Origin: Nitrobacteraceae bacterium AZCC 2146
Lineage (GTDB): Bacteria; Pseudomonadota; Alphaproteobacteria; Rhizobiales; Xanthobacteraceae
Direction: 5' to 3'
Length of the DNA stretch: 64,000 bases
Assembly: GCA_036924855.1 (NCBI GenBank)
Contig: JBAGRP010000001.1
Location: 5,568,001 to 5,632,000 of the forward strand
Numbering within the stretch: the stretch's first letter is position 1; every line of letters begins with the position of its first letter. A program made the position numbers and the translations under genes. The notes beneath the pieces were generated by a model. That model saw only the letters and a program-made list of their open reading frames with translations. It made no database searches and was not told the DNA's origin. This document shows positions 44,315-52,980 of this stretch, in pieces.

Positions 44315-47273
44315 GCAGCCGCACTCCTTCTGGATCGACGAAGATGGGCAACACCACTTCGAGGTCGAGATCGGCCGAACGGATCGGATCCCAGGCGCGA
44401 ATGATTTCGCCGAGCCGTTCGGTGCCGCGCGCGAGCAGGCCGAGCCCGATCCAGTGCCCGGTCACCGGGCTGAACGCCGTCGAGGTGATGTAGCCATCAT
44501 TGCTGTCCGGCGACGGCGTCACGCCGCGGGCAAACAAAAGCGCGCCGTTGCGCAGGCGTTTTGTGCGATCCACCGGTTGTAAGCCGACTAGGATTGGTCG
44601 CGCGGTATCGATCAGCGCCTCGCGCCCGGCCATGGTGCGGCCGATGTAGTCTTTCTTCTGCGACATCATCCGCCCGAGACCGAGGTCGCGCGCCACGGTC
44701 TGGCCGTTGAGTTCGGAGCCGGCGACATGGCCCTTCTCGATCCGCATCACGGAGAGCGCCTCGGTGCCGTACAGTGCAACGTCGAACGCCTTGCCCGCCG
44801 TCATCAGCGCGCGCAGCAATGCCTCGCCATAGCCGGCGGGCGCCGCGATTTCGTAAGCGAGTTCGCCGGAGAACGAGACCCGGAACAGCCGCAGCGGAAT
44901 ATCGCCGAGATAAAACTCCGCGCAGGCGAGATATGGAAACGCCTCGTTGGAAATATCGATGGCATCGCCGAGCAATGCCTGCAGCAGCGCGCGGGATTGC
45001 GGCCCGGCGACCGCATATTGCGCCCATTGCTCGGTCACCGACACCATCTGCACGTCGAGATCGGGCCACAGGATCTGGTGACAGTATTCGAGATGCTGCA
45101 TCACCTTGCCGGCATTCACCGTGGTGGTGGTCATCACATAGTGGTCCTGCGACAGCCGGGCGACGGTGCCGTCGTCCATCACAAAACCGTCCTCGCGCAG
45201 CATCACGCCGTAGCGCACCTTGCCGACCGGCAGGGTCGAGAAGGTGTTGATGTAGACGCGGTCGAGAAACGTGCCGACGTCGCTGCCGAGCAGCGCGATC
45301 TTGCCGAGGGTCGAGACGTCGCAGATGCCGGCGCTGGCGCGCACGGCCTGAACCTCGCGCGTCACGCTCGTGAGCCAGTCGCCCTCGCCGGGCGCGTTGA
45401 ACCATTGCGCGCGCATCCATTGTCCGGCCTCGACGAAGGTGGCGTTCGCTGCGGCTGAGTAAGTGTGGCTCGCGGTCAGCCGCGTCGGCTTGAAATGTTT
45501 TCCGGTATGCAGCCCCGCAAAGGCGCCGATCGCCACCGGCACATAAGGCGGCCGTGCCCGCGTCGCGCCGGTCTCGGCGATGGTCTTCTGGATTGTATCC
45601 GCGAGGATGGCGAGGCCGTTGACGTTGGAGGTCTTGCCCTGGTCGGTGGCCATGCCCAAAGTGGTGTAACGCTTCAGCTGCTCGACCGAGCGGAAACCTT
45701 CCTGCGCGGCGAGGGTCACGTCCTTGGCAGTAACGTCGTTCTGCAGATCGACAAAGGCCTTGCGGCGCGATCCCGCGAACAGCCAGACCGGCTTGCCGTC
45801 GCAGGCCTCGTCGCTCGTCAGCATCGGTTTCGGCACCAGCGCGGTAAAGCCCGCACGTGTTGCCGCTTCCGAGCCGATGCGTGCGCCATTCTGCAAGGCT
45901 TCCGCCAGCGTCCATTGCGCCGCCGCGGCGCCGGCGATCTCCATGCCCCTCGGCATGTCATCGCAAAGAAACGCCGACTTCGCCTCCGACCAGTTCGCCT
46001 TGCCGCCGAGATGGGTGGCGATGCCGACGCTGGGCGTCCAGCCACCGGAGACGCCGAGCGTATCGGCGGCGATGGTCTGGGCTTTGCCCTTGCTGTCGAC
46101 GATCGTGACCGACTTCAGCCGGCGATAGCCTGAGGTGTCGGTGATATGGGCGCCGAGAAACGGCGGCGCGCCCGCCGCGAGCTTGCGCACCTCGGGCGAT
46201 ACCGCCGTGCGCGCATCGATCACCGCGGCAATTTCGACGCCCGCCTTGTGCAGATCGAATGCGCTGCGCCAGCCGTCATCGGAGGTGGTGAAGATCGCGA
46301 CGCTCTGGCCGGCTGCGACGCCGAACCGGTGCAGATAGGTCCGCAGCGCCGAGGCCAGCATGATTCCCGGCCGGTCATTGCCGGGGAATACGAGAGGGCG
46401 TTCCTGCGCGCCGGCGGCGAGCACGCATTGTTTCGCGACGATCTTCCACAACCGCTGCCGCGGCGTGAAGTCGGGCGGCGCGACGAGATGGTCGGAGACC
46501 CGCTCGATCGCGCCATATTCGCCATCATAGGCGCCGAACACCGCGGTGCGCCGGAGAATGCGGACGTTCGGCAATGTGTTCAGTTCAGCTTCGGCCAGCG
46601 CCGCCCAAGATGCCGCGGAGACGCCGTCGATCTGGGCGCTTTCCGCCAGCAACCGTCCACCGAGCGCAAAATCCTCTTCCGCCAGGATCACGCGCGCGCC
46701 GGCCCGGCCGGCGGCGAGCGCAGCGGCGAGGCCTGCAGGCCCGGCGCCGATCACCAGCAGGTCGCAGAAGGCGTGGGACTTTTCGTAACTGTCGGGATCG
46801 TCCTGGCCGCTGAGCGCGCCCAAGCCGGCCGAACGCCGGATCGCCGGCTCATAGAATTTTTCCCAGAACGAAGCCGGCCACATGAAGGTCTTGTAGTAGA
46901 AGCCGGCATTCAGCAGGGGACCTGCGAGCTGATGCACCGCGCGCAGATCGAAATTCGGCGACGGCCAGCAGTTCTGGCTGGTGGCCTCGAGCCCGTCGAA
47001 CAACTCGACCGTGGTGGTTTTTGTATTCGGCTCGGCGCGCGCGCCGTTGCGCAGGGTCACCAGCGCATTCGGCTCTTCCGGCCCGGCCGAAAAGATGCCG
47101 CGCGGCCGGTGATATTTGAACGAGCGACCGACCAGCATGATGTTGTTGGCGAGCAGTGCCGAGGCCAACGTGTCTCCGGCATAGCCGCTATAGGCCTTGC
47201 CGTCGAAGCGGAAGCTCACCGGCTGCGAACGATGGATCAATCCGGCGGAGGCGAGGCGGCGCGGCTGACTCAT
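44307..47273 (-). CDS. soxA: Sarcosine oxidase alpha subunit
   Basis: The 988-residue protein is of usual length for the alpha subunit of heterotetrameric sarcosine oxidase. It has an N-terminal ferredoxin-like domain (LVGRSFKYHRPRGIFSAG), an NAD/FAD-type binding domain with [17 protein letters not shown] near residue 175, and a C-terminal GcvT-like domain (last ~400 residues) that transfers the methyl carbon to tetrahydrofolate. The frame stays open to 47717, but the ATG at 47273, overlapping the soxD stop (ATGA), is taken as the start. The complex converts sarcosine to glycine. Confidence 0.95.
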   Translation of the reverse strand: MSQPRRLASAGLIHRSQPVSFRFDGKAYSGYAGDTLASALLANNIMLVGRSFKYHRPRGIFSAGPEEPNALVTLRNGARAEPNTKTTTVELFDGLEATSQNCWPSPNFDLRAVHQLAGPLLNAGFYYKTFMWPASFWEKFYEPAIRRSAGLGALSGQDDPDSYEKSHAFCDLLVIGAGPAGLAAALAAGRAGARVILAEEDFALGGRLLAESAQIDGVSAASWAALAEAELNTLPNVRILRRTAVFGAYDGEYGAIERVSDHLVAPPDFTPRQRLWKIVAKQCVLAAGAQERPLVFPGNDRPGIMLASALRTYLHRFGVAAGQSVAIFTTSDDGWRSAFDLHKAGVEIAAVIDARTAVSPEVRKLAAGAPPFLGAHITDTSGYRRLKSVTIVDSKGKAQTIAADTLGVSGGWTPSVGIATHLGGKANWSEAKSAFLCDDMPRGMEIAGAAAAQWTLAEALQNGARIGSEAATRAGFTALVPKPMLTSDEACDGKPVWLFAGSRRKAFVDLQNDVTAKDVTLAAQEGFRSVEQLKRYTTLGMATDQGKTSNVNGLAILADTIQKTIAETGATRARPPYVPVAIGAFAGLHTGKHFKPTRLTASHTYSAAANATFVEAGQWMRAQWFNAPGEGDWLTSVTREVQAVRASAGICDVSTLGKIALLGSDVGTFLDRVYINTFSTLPVGKVRYGVMLREDGFVMDDGTVARLSQDHYVMTTTTVNAGKVMQHLEYCHQILWPDLDVQMVSVTEQWAQYAVAGPQSRALLQALLGDAIDISNEAFPYLACAEFYLGDIPLRLFRVSFSGELAYEIAAPAGYGEALLRALMTAGKAFDVALYGTEALSVMRIEKGHVAGSELNGQTVARDLGLGRMMSQKKDYIGRTMAGREALIDTARPILVGLQPVDRTKRLRNGALLFARGVTPSPDSNDGYITSTAFSPVTGHWIGLGLLARGTERLGEIIRAWDPIRSADLDLEVVLPIFVDPEGVRLRA

Positions 47274-47536
47274 GACGTGGTCTCGTCGTGCGCCAGTGCG
47301 GCGTTGATGATCTCGTGGGTGCTGACGTTGCGCGTCACCTTCAGCCAGGCGTGACAGCCGGCGGAATGGTACCAGTGTTCCTGATGCACGCCGGCAGGAT
47401 TGTCGCGCAGATAGACATAGTCGTACATCGCATTCGCGTCGGCCGTGCCCGCATCGGGCCGCGTCAGCGTGGCGTCGCCGTGGTAGGCGAATTCGGAGGC
47501 GTCGCGGGGGCCGCAAAAGGGGCAGGGGATGCGCAT
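47270..47536 (-). CDS. soxD: Sarcosine oxidase delta subunit
   Basis: The 88-residue protein is the zinc-binding delta subunit. CPFCGPRD near the start and HWYHSAGCHAWL further on give the three Cys and one His ligands seen in known structures. It ends in an ATGA overlap with soxA and begins 5 nt after soxB, the canonical soxBDAG order. Confidence 0.94.
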   Translation of the reverse strand: MRIPCPFCGPRDASEFAYHGDATLTRPDAGTADANAMYDYVYLRDNPAGVHQEHWYHSAGCHAWLKVTRNVSTHEIINAALAHDETTS

Positions 47537-47541
47537 GATGC

Positions 47542-48792
47542 TCAGTGCAGGTTGGGTTGGGCGCCCTGGCCCTTTTCGTCGAGGAGTTGGCCGGTTCTGA
47601 AACGATCGAACCGCAAGCCGGTGGCGGCGGGATGCGGCGCGTCCTTCGCCAGCAGATGCGCGAACACGAAACCGGAGCCCGGCGTCGCCTTGAAGCCGCC
47701 ATAGCACCAGCCGGCATTGAGATAGAGCCCGTCGATATCAGTGCGGTCGATGATCGGCGAGCCGTCCATCGACATGTCGACGAGGCCGCCCCAGTTGCGC
47801 AGCATCCGGGCGCGACCGATCGAAGGCATCAGCGCCATGCCGCCTTCGCAGACGTCCTCGACCACTGGCAGGTTGCCGCGCTGGGCATAGGAGTTGTAGC
47901 CGTCGATGTCGCCGCCGAACACCAGCCCGCCCTTGTCGGACTGGCTGATGTAGAAATGCCCGGCGCCGAAGGTGATGACCCCGGGGATCACCGGCTTCAG
48001 ACCCTCGGAGACAAACGCTTGCAACACATGGCTTTCGATCGGCAGCCGCAGCCCGGCCATGGCCGCGACGCGCGAGCTGGAGCCGGCGACGGCCAGGCCG
48101 ACCTTCTTCGCCCGGATTTTTCCGCGCGAGGTGGTGACGCCCACGACCTTGCCGGCGACGATGTCGATCCCGGTCACTTCGCAGTTCTGGATCACATCGA
48201 CGCCGTGGTCGCTGGCGCCGCGGGCAAAGCCCCAGGCCACCGCATCATGGCGCACGGTGCCGCCGCGCTTCTGCAGCAGCCCGCCCTGGATCGGAAACCG
48301 TGCCGCGTCGAAATTCAGGAACGGATAGAGTCGGCGCACGCCGTCGCGGTCGAGCAGCTCGGCATCGGCGCCGTTCAAAAGCATCATGTTGCCGCGGCGC
48401 GCATAGGCGTCGCGCTGGCCGTCGGAATGAAACAGGTTGAGTACGCCGCGCTGGCTGACCATGGCGTTGTAATTGAAGTCCTGCTCGAGGCCTTCCCATA
48501 GCTTCAGCGAGAATTCGTAGAGCGCGATGTTCGGCGACAGCAGGTAGTTGGAGCGAATGATGGTGGTGTTGCGGCCGACATTGCCGCTGCCGATCCAGCT
48601 CTTTTCCAGCACCGCGATATTTCTGAGGCCGTATTCCTTGGCGAGGTAATACGCCGTCGCCAGCCCATGGCCGCCGCCGCCGACGATGACGATGTCGTAT
48701 TCGTCCCTGGGCGCGGCGTCGCGCCATTGCGGCGTCCAGCCTTTATGGCCCGCCAGCGTCTGCGTGATCAGGGAAGTCAGCGAATAGCGCAT
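47542..48792 (-). CDS. soxB: Sarcosine oxidase beta subunit
   Basis: The 416-residue flavoprotein has the FAD-binding VGGGGHGLATAYYLA (residues ~37-52), the ARG-rich NVGRNTTIIRSNY motif, and HDAVAWGFARGA, where the histidine used for covalent FMN attachment in the family is expected. It is the catalytic subunit that oxidises sarcosine to glycine and formaldehyde equivalents. It is the first gene of the operon; the upstream 118 nt hold an ordered set of TGTCG/CGACA repeats. Confidence 0.95.
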   Translation of the reverse strand: MRYSLTSLITQTLAGHKGWTPQWRDAAPRDEYDIVIVGGGGHGLATAYYLAKEYGLRNIAVLEKSWIGSGNVGRNTTIIRSNYLLSPNIALYEFSLKLWEGLEQDFNYNAMVSQRGVLNLFHSDGQRDAYARRGNMMLLNGADAELLDRDGVRRLYPFLNFDAARFPIQGGLLQKRGGTVRHDAVAWGFARGASDHGVDVIQNCEVTGIDIVAGKVVGVTTSRGKIRAKKVGLAVAGSSSRVAAMAGLRLPIESHVLQAFVSEGLKPVIPGVITFGAGHFYISQSDKGGLVFGGDIDGYNSYAQRGNLPVVEDVCEGGMALMPSIGRARMLRNWGGLVDMSMDGSPIIDRTDIDGLYLNAGWCYGGFKATPGSGFVFAHLLAKDAPHPAATGLRFDRFRTGQLLDEKGQGAQPNLH

Positions 48793-48804
48793 CGGAAAAT
48801 CCGG

Positions 48805-48886
48805 GTGTCGACCAGGTTGTCAGTGTCGCCCAATGCGGGTGCCGACACTAGGCCAAAAGCGACACAGAATGGTCTATTAGCGACAT
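48805..48886. promoter_or_regulatory. Array of GTGTCG/CGACAC half-sites upstream of soxB
   Basis: GTGTCG occurs at 48805-48810 and 48823-48828, and its complement CGACAC at 48843-48848 and 48860-48865; CGACAT follows at 48881-48886. The inner pair extends to AGTGTCG-N14-CGACACT. Centres are 17-21 bp apart, about two helical turns. The array lies 13-94 nt upstream of soxB and is a likely cooperative regulator site. Confidence 0.5.
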
Positions 48887-48911
48887 CATGGAATGGCTGA
48901 AATCTGCGCGT

Positions 48912-49040
48912 TCAAGGCGCCGCGAGCCAGAAGCCGCCGACCACGAGCACGACAGCCAGTAAACCGATGATTCCAAGGACGGCCGCCGTGATGGCGAGCA
49001 GGCCGTGGGCGTCGAGCCATCCGCGTAACGCTTTTTCCAT
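48912..49040 (-). CDS. Small single-pass membrane protein, 42 residues
   Basis: The frame encodes MEKALRGWLDAHG followed by one long hydrophobic stretch (residues ~14-41) ending at FWLAAP. An amphipathic start with a single helix resembles small regulatory or assembly membrane proteins. GGGAG lies 12-16 nt ahead of the ATG. It is short enough to be missed by standard gene calling. It lies between soxB and a divergent aldo-keto reductase gene. No family is recognised; a chance frame cannot be excluded. Confidence 0.5.
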   Translation of the reverse strand: MEKALRGWLDAHGLLAITAAVLGIIGLLAVVLVVGGFWLAAP

Positions 49041-49142
49041 CGCCTGGCGTGCTCCCGCTGAATTGAATGTTGTTTTGCCGATCGGCAGCGTATCAAACGG
49101 CCACCCCGCCGTCTCGCCGTTCTGCCTCACCTGGAGATCATC

Positions 49143-49961
49143 ATGGACCATCTGCACATCCAGGGCATCGACATGCCCAAACTCGGCCTTGGCACCTTTC
49201 GCCTGCAGGGCGATGCCTGCCGCGCCGCGGTGGAGAGCGCGCTCGGGCTCGGCTATCGCCACATCGACACCGCCGAGATGTATGGCAACGAGGACGGCGT
49301 CGGCGCCGGGATCAAGGCTTCCGGTGTCGCCCGGAAGGATATCCACGTCACCACAAAGGTCTGGCACGAGAACCTGGCGCCGGATGCGATCCGGCGCTCG
49401 TTCGATGCCAGCCTTGCCAAGCTCAAGCTGGATCATGTCGATCTCTATCTGGTGCACTGGCCGTCGAAGGGCATGAACCTGCCGGCGATGTTCGAGACGT
49501 TGATGAAGCTGAAGCAGGAAGGCCGCACCCGCGCCATCGGCGTCGCCAATTTCACCGTCGCGCTCCTGAAGACCGTGGTCGAGGAGATCCGCGCCCCGAT
49601 CGCTTGCAACCAGATCGAATATCACGTGCTGCTCGACCAGACCAAGGTGAAGACCTATCTCGCCAGCAAGTCGATCCCGCTGGTGGGCTATTGCCCGCTG
49701 GCGCAGGGCAAGGTGACCGACAATGAAGTCCTGAAAACCATCGGCGCCAAGCACAACGCCAGCGCGGCGCAGGTGGCGCTGAAATGGCTGCTCGATCAGG
49801 ATGGTGTCGCGGCGATCCCGAAGGCCTCGCGCGCGGAAAGCCAGCAGGCCAATCTCGATGCGCTCAAACTGACGCTCGACGACGCGGACCGCAAGGCGAT
49901 CGCAGCCTTGCCGAAAAACCAGCGGCTGGTGAATCCCGCGTTTATGGAAGGGTGGGAGTGA
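49143..49961 (+). CDS. Aldo/keto reductase (2,5-didehydrogluconate reductase-like)
   Basis: The 272-residue protein has the AKR barrel and catalytic tetrad: Asp and Tyr in HIDTAEMYGNE, Lys in VTTKVWHENL and His in YLVHWPSKG. IPKASRAES near the C-terminus binds the NADPH phosphate. It closely resembles the DkgB group, which reduces diketogluconate and small aldehydes such as methylglyoxal. It is transcribed convergently with nikR, with a strong hairpin in the 66-nt gap. Confidence 0.9.
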   Translation: MDHLHIQGIDMPKLGLGTFRLQGDACRAAVESALGLGYRHIDTAEMYGNEDGVGAGIKASGVARKDIHVTTKVWHENLAPDAIRRSFDASLAKLKLDHVDLYLVHWPSKGMNLPAMFETLMKLKQEGRTRAIGVANFTVALLKTVVEEIRAPIACNQIEYHVLLDQTKVKTYLASKSIPLVGYCPLAQGKVTDNEVLKTIGAKHNASAAQVALKWLLDQDGVAAIPKASRAESQQANLDALKLTLDDADRKAIAALPKNQRLVNPAFMEGWE

Positions 49962-49966
49962 ACTTC

Positions 49967-50015
49967 TTCCCCTCTCCCACCTTGCGCAGCTTCGCTGCGC
50001 TGGGGGAGAGGGGAA
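49967..50015. terminator. Two-part palindrome between convergent aldo-keto reductase and nikR genes
   Basis: Outer arms TTCCCCTCTCCC (49967-49978) and GGGAGAGGGGAA (50004-50015) enclose a second hairpin GCGCAGC-TTC-GCTGCGC (49984-50000). It fills the 66-nt gap between two stops, so it probably ends transcription from both sides. This CCCCTCTCCC/GGGAGAGGGG form is known as a repeated element in Bradyrhizobium-like genomes. Confidence 0.65.
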
Positions 50016-50027
50016 AAGGAAGCCAGT

Positions 50028-50471
50028 TCACTTATGCGAATGCGGCTTTTTCTTCGCCTCGACCTTCTTCGCGCCGGTCGGGATCATCACCACGCGGCCA
50101 TATTTGACGCCGCGTTCGGCGATGATGTGATCGGCGAAGTGCTGCACTTCGTCGCCTTTGCCGCGCAGCGCGGTGACTTCCATGCAGTTGTCGTCGTCGA
50201 GATGAACGTGCAGCGTCGCCAGCGAGAGGTCGTGGTGGCCGTGATAGTTCTCCACCAGCCGGCGCGACAGGTCGCGCGCGGCGTGGTCGTAGACATAGAC
50301 CAGGGCCGCGACGCATTCACCGGCCTTGCCCTTCTCCTGCGCCGCCTGCTGCATGCCGGCGCGGGCGAAATCGCGGATCGCCTCGGAGCGATTCTGATAG
50401 CCGTGCTCGGCGATCATGCTGTCCAGCTCTTCCATCAAATCGTCGTCGAGCGTGATCGTAATGCGCTGCAT
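50028..50471 (-). CDS. nikR: Nickel-responsive transcriptional regulator NikR
   Basis: The 147-residue protein has the ribbon-helix-helix N-terminus (MQRITITLDDDLMEELDSMI) and the ACT-like nickel domain with all four high-affinity ligands: His77, His88, His90 and Cys96 (YHGHHDL..TLHVHLDDDNC). A lysine-rich tail ending KPHSHK adds about 12 residues beyond typical NikR and could bind metal. A perfect consensus operator lies 16 nt upstream, shared with the divergent TonB-dependent receptor gene. It should repress when nickel is plentiful. Confidence 0.95.
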   Translation of the reverse strand: MQRITITLDDDLMEELDSMIAEHGYQNRSEAIRDFARAGMQQAAQEKGKAGECVAALVYVYDHAARDLSRRLVENYHGHHDLSLATLHVHLDDDNCMEVTALRGKGDEVQHFADHIIAERGVKYGRVVMIPTGAKKVEAKKKPHSHK

Positions 50472-50486
50472 GCGGTCCTCTCAAAA

Positions 50487-50514
50487 GTATGACGAATGTT
50501 TGACTTCGTCATAC
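50487..50514. promoter_or_regulatory. NikR operator GTATGA-N16-TCATAC
   Basis: GTATGA (50487-50492) and TCATAC (50509-50514) are separated by exactly 16 bp, the published consensus of E. coli NikR sites. The arms extend to GTATGACGA / TCGTCATAC, nine perfect base pairs. It lies between nikR (start 50471, minus) and the TonB-dependent receptor gene (start 50606, plus), and so can control both. Confidence 0.88.
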
Positions 50515-50605
50515 CGGTCATGTCAGTTTGCGGTCGTTGAAACCAACATAGCCCGCCCGGCGTTACGGCGGGACTCATTCATCGCGCGCGGGGCGCTGAG
50601 GGGCG

Positions 50606-52891
50606 ATGCATCGATTTTCCTGTGCATCGGCCGGGCTTGTGCTGGCGGGACTGGGGGCATCGGGCGCCCACGCGCAAAATGCCGCGTCCGGCGTGACCTC
50701 GTTGCCTGCCGTCGAAGTCGTGGCGCCGCGCGGGCGCCATAGCGCGAAGTTGAAACGGCTTCCTGATTCTGGGAGAGCCAGCCCATCGAATTCGGACCAG
50801 GCCGGAAACCGGCGTCCTGCCGTCATTGCCGAAACCGCCGCACCGGTGCCGGTCGCTTCCGCCAGCGAAAAAACCGTCAGCGGAGCCGACGTCAATGCGC
50901 GTCCGTTCTCGCGCCCGGCCGAAGCCCTCGAAGTGGTGCCTGGCCTGATCGTCACCCAGCACAGCGGCGACGGCAAAGCCAATCAGTATTTTCTGCGCGG
51001 CTTCAATCTCGACCACGGCACCGATCTGGCGATCGATATCGATGGCATGCCGGTCAACATGCGCACCCACGCCCATGGCCAGGGCTATGCCGATCTGAAT
51101 TTCCTGATTCCGGAACTGATCGGTTCGGTCAACATCCGCAAGGGGCCGTATTTTGCCGACGAGGGCGATTTTTCCTCGGTCGGATCGGTGCACATCAACC
51201 TGCTCGACAGTGTCACCAAAACCATGGCGTCGATCACCGCCGGGAGTTTTGGTTATCGCCGCGGCTTTGGCGTCACATCGACAAAACTCGGCGAGGGCAC
51301 TCTGCTCGTGGCCGGCGAAGTGCAGGGCTACAACGGCCCGTGGGATAATCCCGACAATCTGCGCAAGCTGAACGGCGTGATGCGCTACAGCCAGGGCACG
51401 ACGGATGACGGCCTTTCGCTCACCGCGATGGCCTATGCCAACAAATGGAATTCCACCGATCAGATTCCGGCACGGGCGATCGCGTCGGGCGAGATCGGCC
51501 GCTATGGCGCGCTCGATCCAAGCGACGGCGGCAATTCCAATCGCTTTTCGCTGTCCGGGCGCTGGGCGCGCAGCGACGACGAAGGCTCCTCGAAAGCGAA
51601 TTTCTATGTCATCAAGAGCTCGCTCAACCTGTGGAATAACTTCACCTACTTTCTGAGCGATCCCGTCAACGGCGACCAGTTTCACCAGCACGACGATCGC
51701 GTGCTCGGCGGCCTCAGCGGCTCGCACACCTTCAACAGCCAGTTTGCCGGCCTGCCGATGCAAACCGAGGTCGGTGTGCAAACTCGCTACGACGACATCC
51801 GGCTCGATCTGAGCAATACCGTGCGGCGTCAATTCCTGTCGCCTGTCCGTAGCGACGCGGTGAAGGAAGGCAGCGTCGGCGTCTTCGTGCAGAATACGCT
51901 GTTCTGGACCGACTGGCTGCGCAGCAGCATCGGCTGGCGCGGCGACTATTATGACACTTCAGTGCTGTCATATTTTGCGCCGGCCAATTCCGGTACCGCC
52001 AATGCGTTTATTGGCAGTCCGAAATTCGGCCTCGTGCTTGGCCCGTTTGCGAAGACAGAGTTCTTCCTCAATGCCGGCGAGGGCTTTCACAGCAATGACG
52101 CCCGCGGCGTCACCATCATGGAATCGCCACTCGATGGTTCGGCGGTGGAGCGCTCGCCCTTTCTGGTGAAGACGAAAGGCGCCGAAGTTGGTTTGCGCAC
52201 GAAAATCATTCCCGGCCTGACCAGTTCGCTCGCCTTCTTCATGCTGGATTCCGCCTCGGAGATTTTGTTCGTTGGCGATGCCGGCGATACCGAAGCCAGC
52301 CGCCCCAGCCGCCGCATCGGCATCGAATGGACCAATGATTATCGCCCGTTCTCTTGGCTCAGCCTTGAGGGCGACATCGCGGTGACCCGTGCGCGCTTTC
52401 GCGGCGACGACTCGGAGCAGGCGGCAACCTATGCATCGCTGGCCGGCTATCCCGCCTCGCAGATCGGCAATGCGCCCGGCAATTTCATTCCCGGCGCGCC
52501 GAACATGATCGCCACCGCGGGGGTCCGGCTTGGCGAAGCCACCGGATGGTTTGGCGCGTTGCGCTATCGCTATTTCGGGCCGCGGCCGCTCACCGAAGAC
52601 GGTGCCTTCGTCTCGCCGGCCACCGGCTTGCTGAACGGCCAGTTCGGCTATCGCTTCGCCAATGGCTGGCGCATTCAGCTCGATGGTTTCAACCTGCTCG
52701 ACAGCCAATCCGACCAGATCACCTATGCTTATGGATCGCTGCTGAAAACGGATTCGTTGTTCGCCATGTGCTTCCCGGCGTCGGGGGCGCCTACAGTGCC
52801 AAGCGCGGTGTGCCAGACCGGCGTGATGGACCGGGTGCTGCATCCGGTCGAGCCGCTGGCGATCCGCGTCACAGTCGCAGGATCATTCTGA
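50606..52891 (+). CDS. TonB-dependent outer-membrane receptor, probably NikR-controlled
   Basis: The 761-residue precursor has a signal peptide (cleavage near AHAQN) and a low-complexity linker (residues ~40-95). The plug domain contains RPAEALEVVPGLIVTQHSGDGKANQYFLRG and IPELIGSVNIRKGPYFADEGDF. A long beta-barrel follows and ends in phenylalanine (VAGSF), the usual outer-membrane assembly signal. TonB receptors import metal chelates, vitamins or sugars. The NikR operator 92 nt upstream makes nickel or a nickel-chelate the best guess for its cargo. The lactonase-fold gene follows on the same strand. Confidence 0.9.
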   Translation: MHRFSCASAGLVLAGLGASGAHAQNAASGVTSLPAVEVVAPRGRHSAKLKRLPDSGRASPSNSDQAGNRRPAVIAETAAPVPVASASEKTVSGADVNARPFSRPAEALEVVPGLIVTQHSGDGKANQYFLRGFNLDHGTDLAIDIDGMPVNMRTHAHGQGYADLNFLIPELIGSVNIRKGPYFADEGDFSSVGSVHINLLDSVTKTMASITAGSFGYRRGFGVTSTKLGEGTLLVAGEVQGYNGPWDNPDNLRKLNGVMRYSQGTTDDGLSLTAMAYANKWNSTDQIPARAIASGEIGRYGALDPSDGGNSNRFSLSGRWARSDDEGSSKANFYVIKSSLNLWNNFTYFLSDPVNGDQFHQHDDRVLGGLSGSHTFNSQFAGLPMQTEVGVQTRYDDIRLDLSNTVRRQFLSPVRSDAVKEGSVGVFVQNTLFWTDWLRSSIGWRGDYYDTSVLSYFAPANSGTANAFIGSPKFGLVLGPFAKTEFFLNAGEGFHSNDARGVTIMESPLDGSAVERSPFLVKTKGAEVGLRTKIIPGLTSSLAFFMLDSASEILFVGDAGDTEASRPSRRIGIEWTNDYRPFSWLSLEGDIAVTRARFRGDDSEQAATYASLAGYPASQIGNAPGNFIPGAPNMIATAGVRLGEATGWFGALRYRYFGPRPLTEDGAFVSPATGLLNGQFGYRFANGWRIQLDGFNLLDSQSDQITYAYGSLLKTDSLFAMCFPASGAPTVPSAVCQTGVMDRVLHPVEPLAIRVTVAGSF

Positions 52892-52980
52892 TTGCCGCAG
52901 TGCAGCTTGCGCTATTTTGGCGGCCGGATCATCATCTCTTCATAAAAAGGAAAATCCTGGAATCATCATAGGGAGGCACC

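Noticed and set aside
46146..47354. Plus-strand frame opposite soxA
   Set aside because: No recognisable domain, and it fully overlaps a well-supported gene.
44307..47717. Open minus-strand frame giving a 1136-residue fused protein
   Set aside because: The extra N-terminal part overlaps soxD and the end of soxB in other frames and has no family similarity. The soxA start at 47273 with an ATGA overlap is the natural one.
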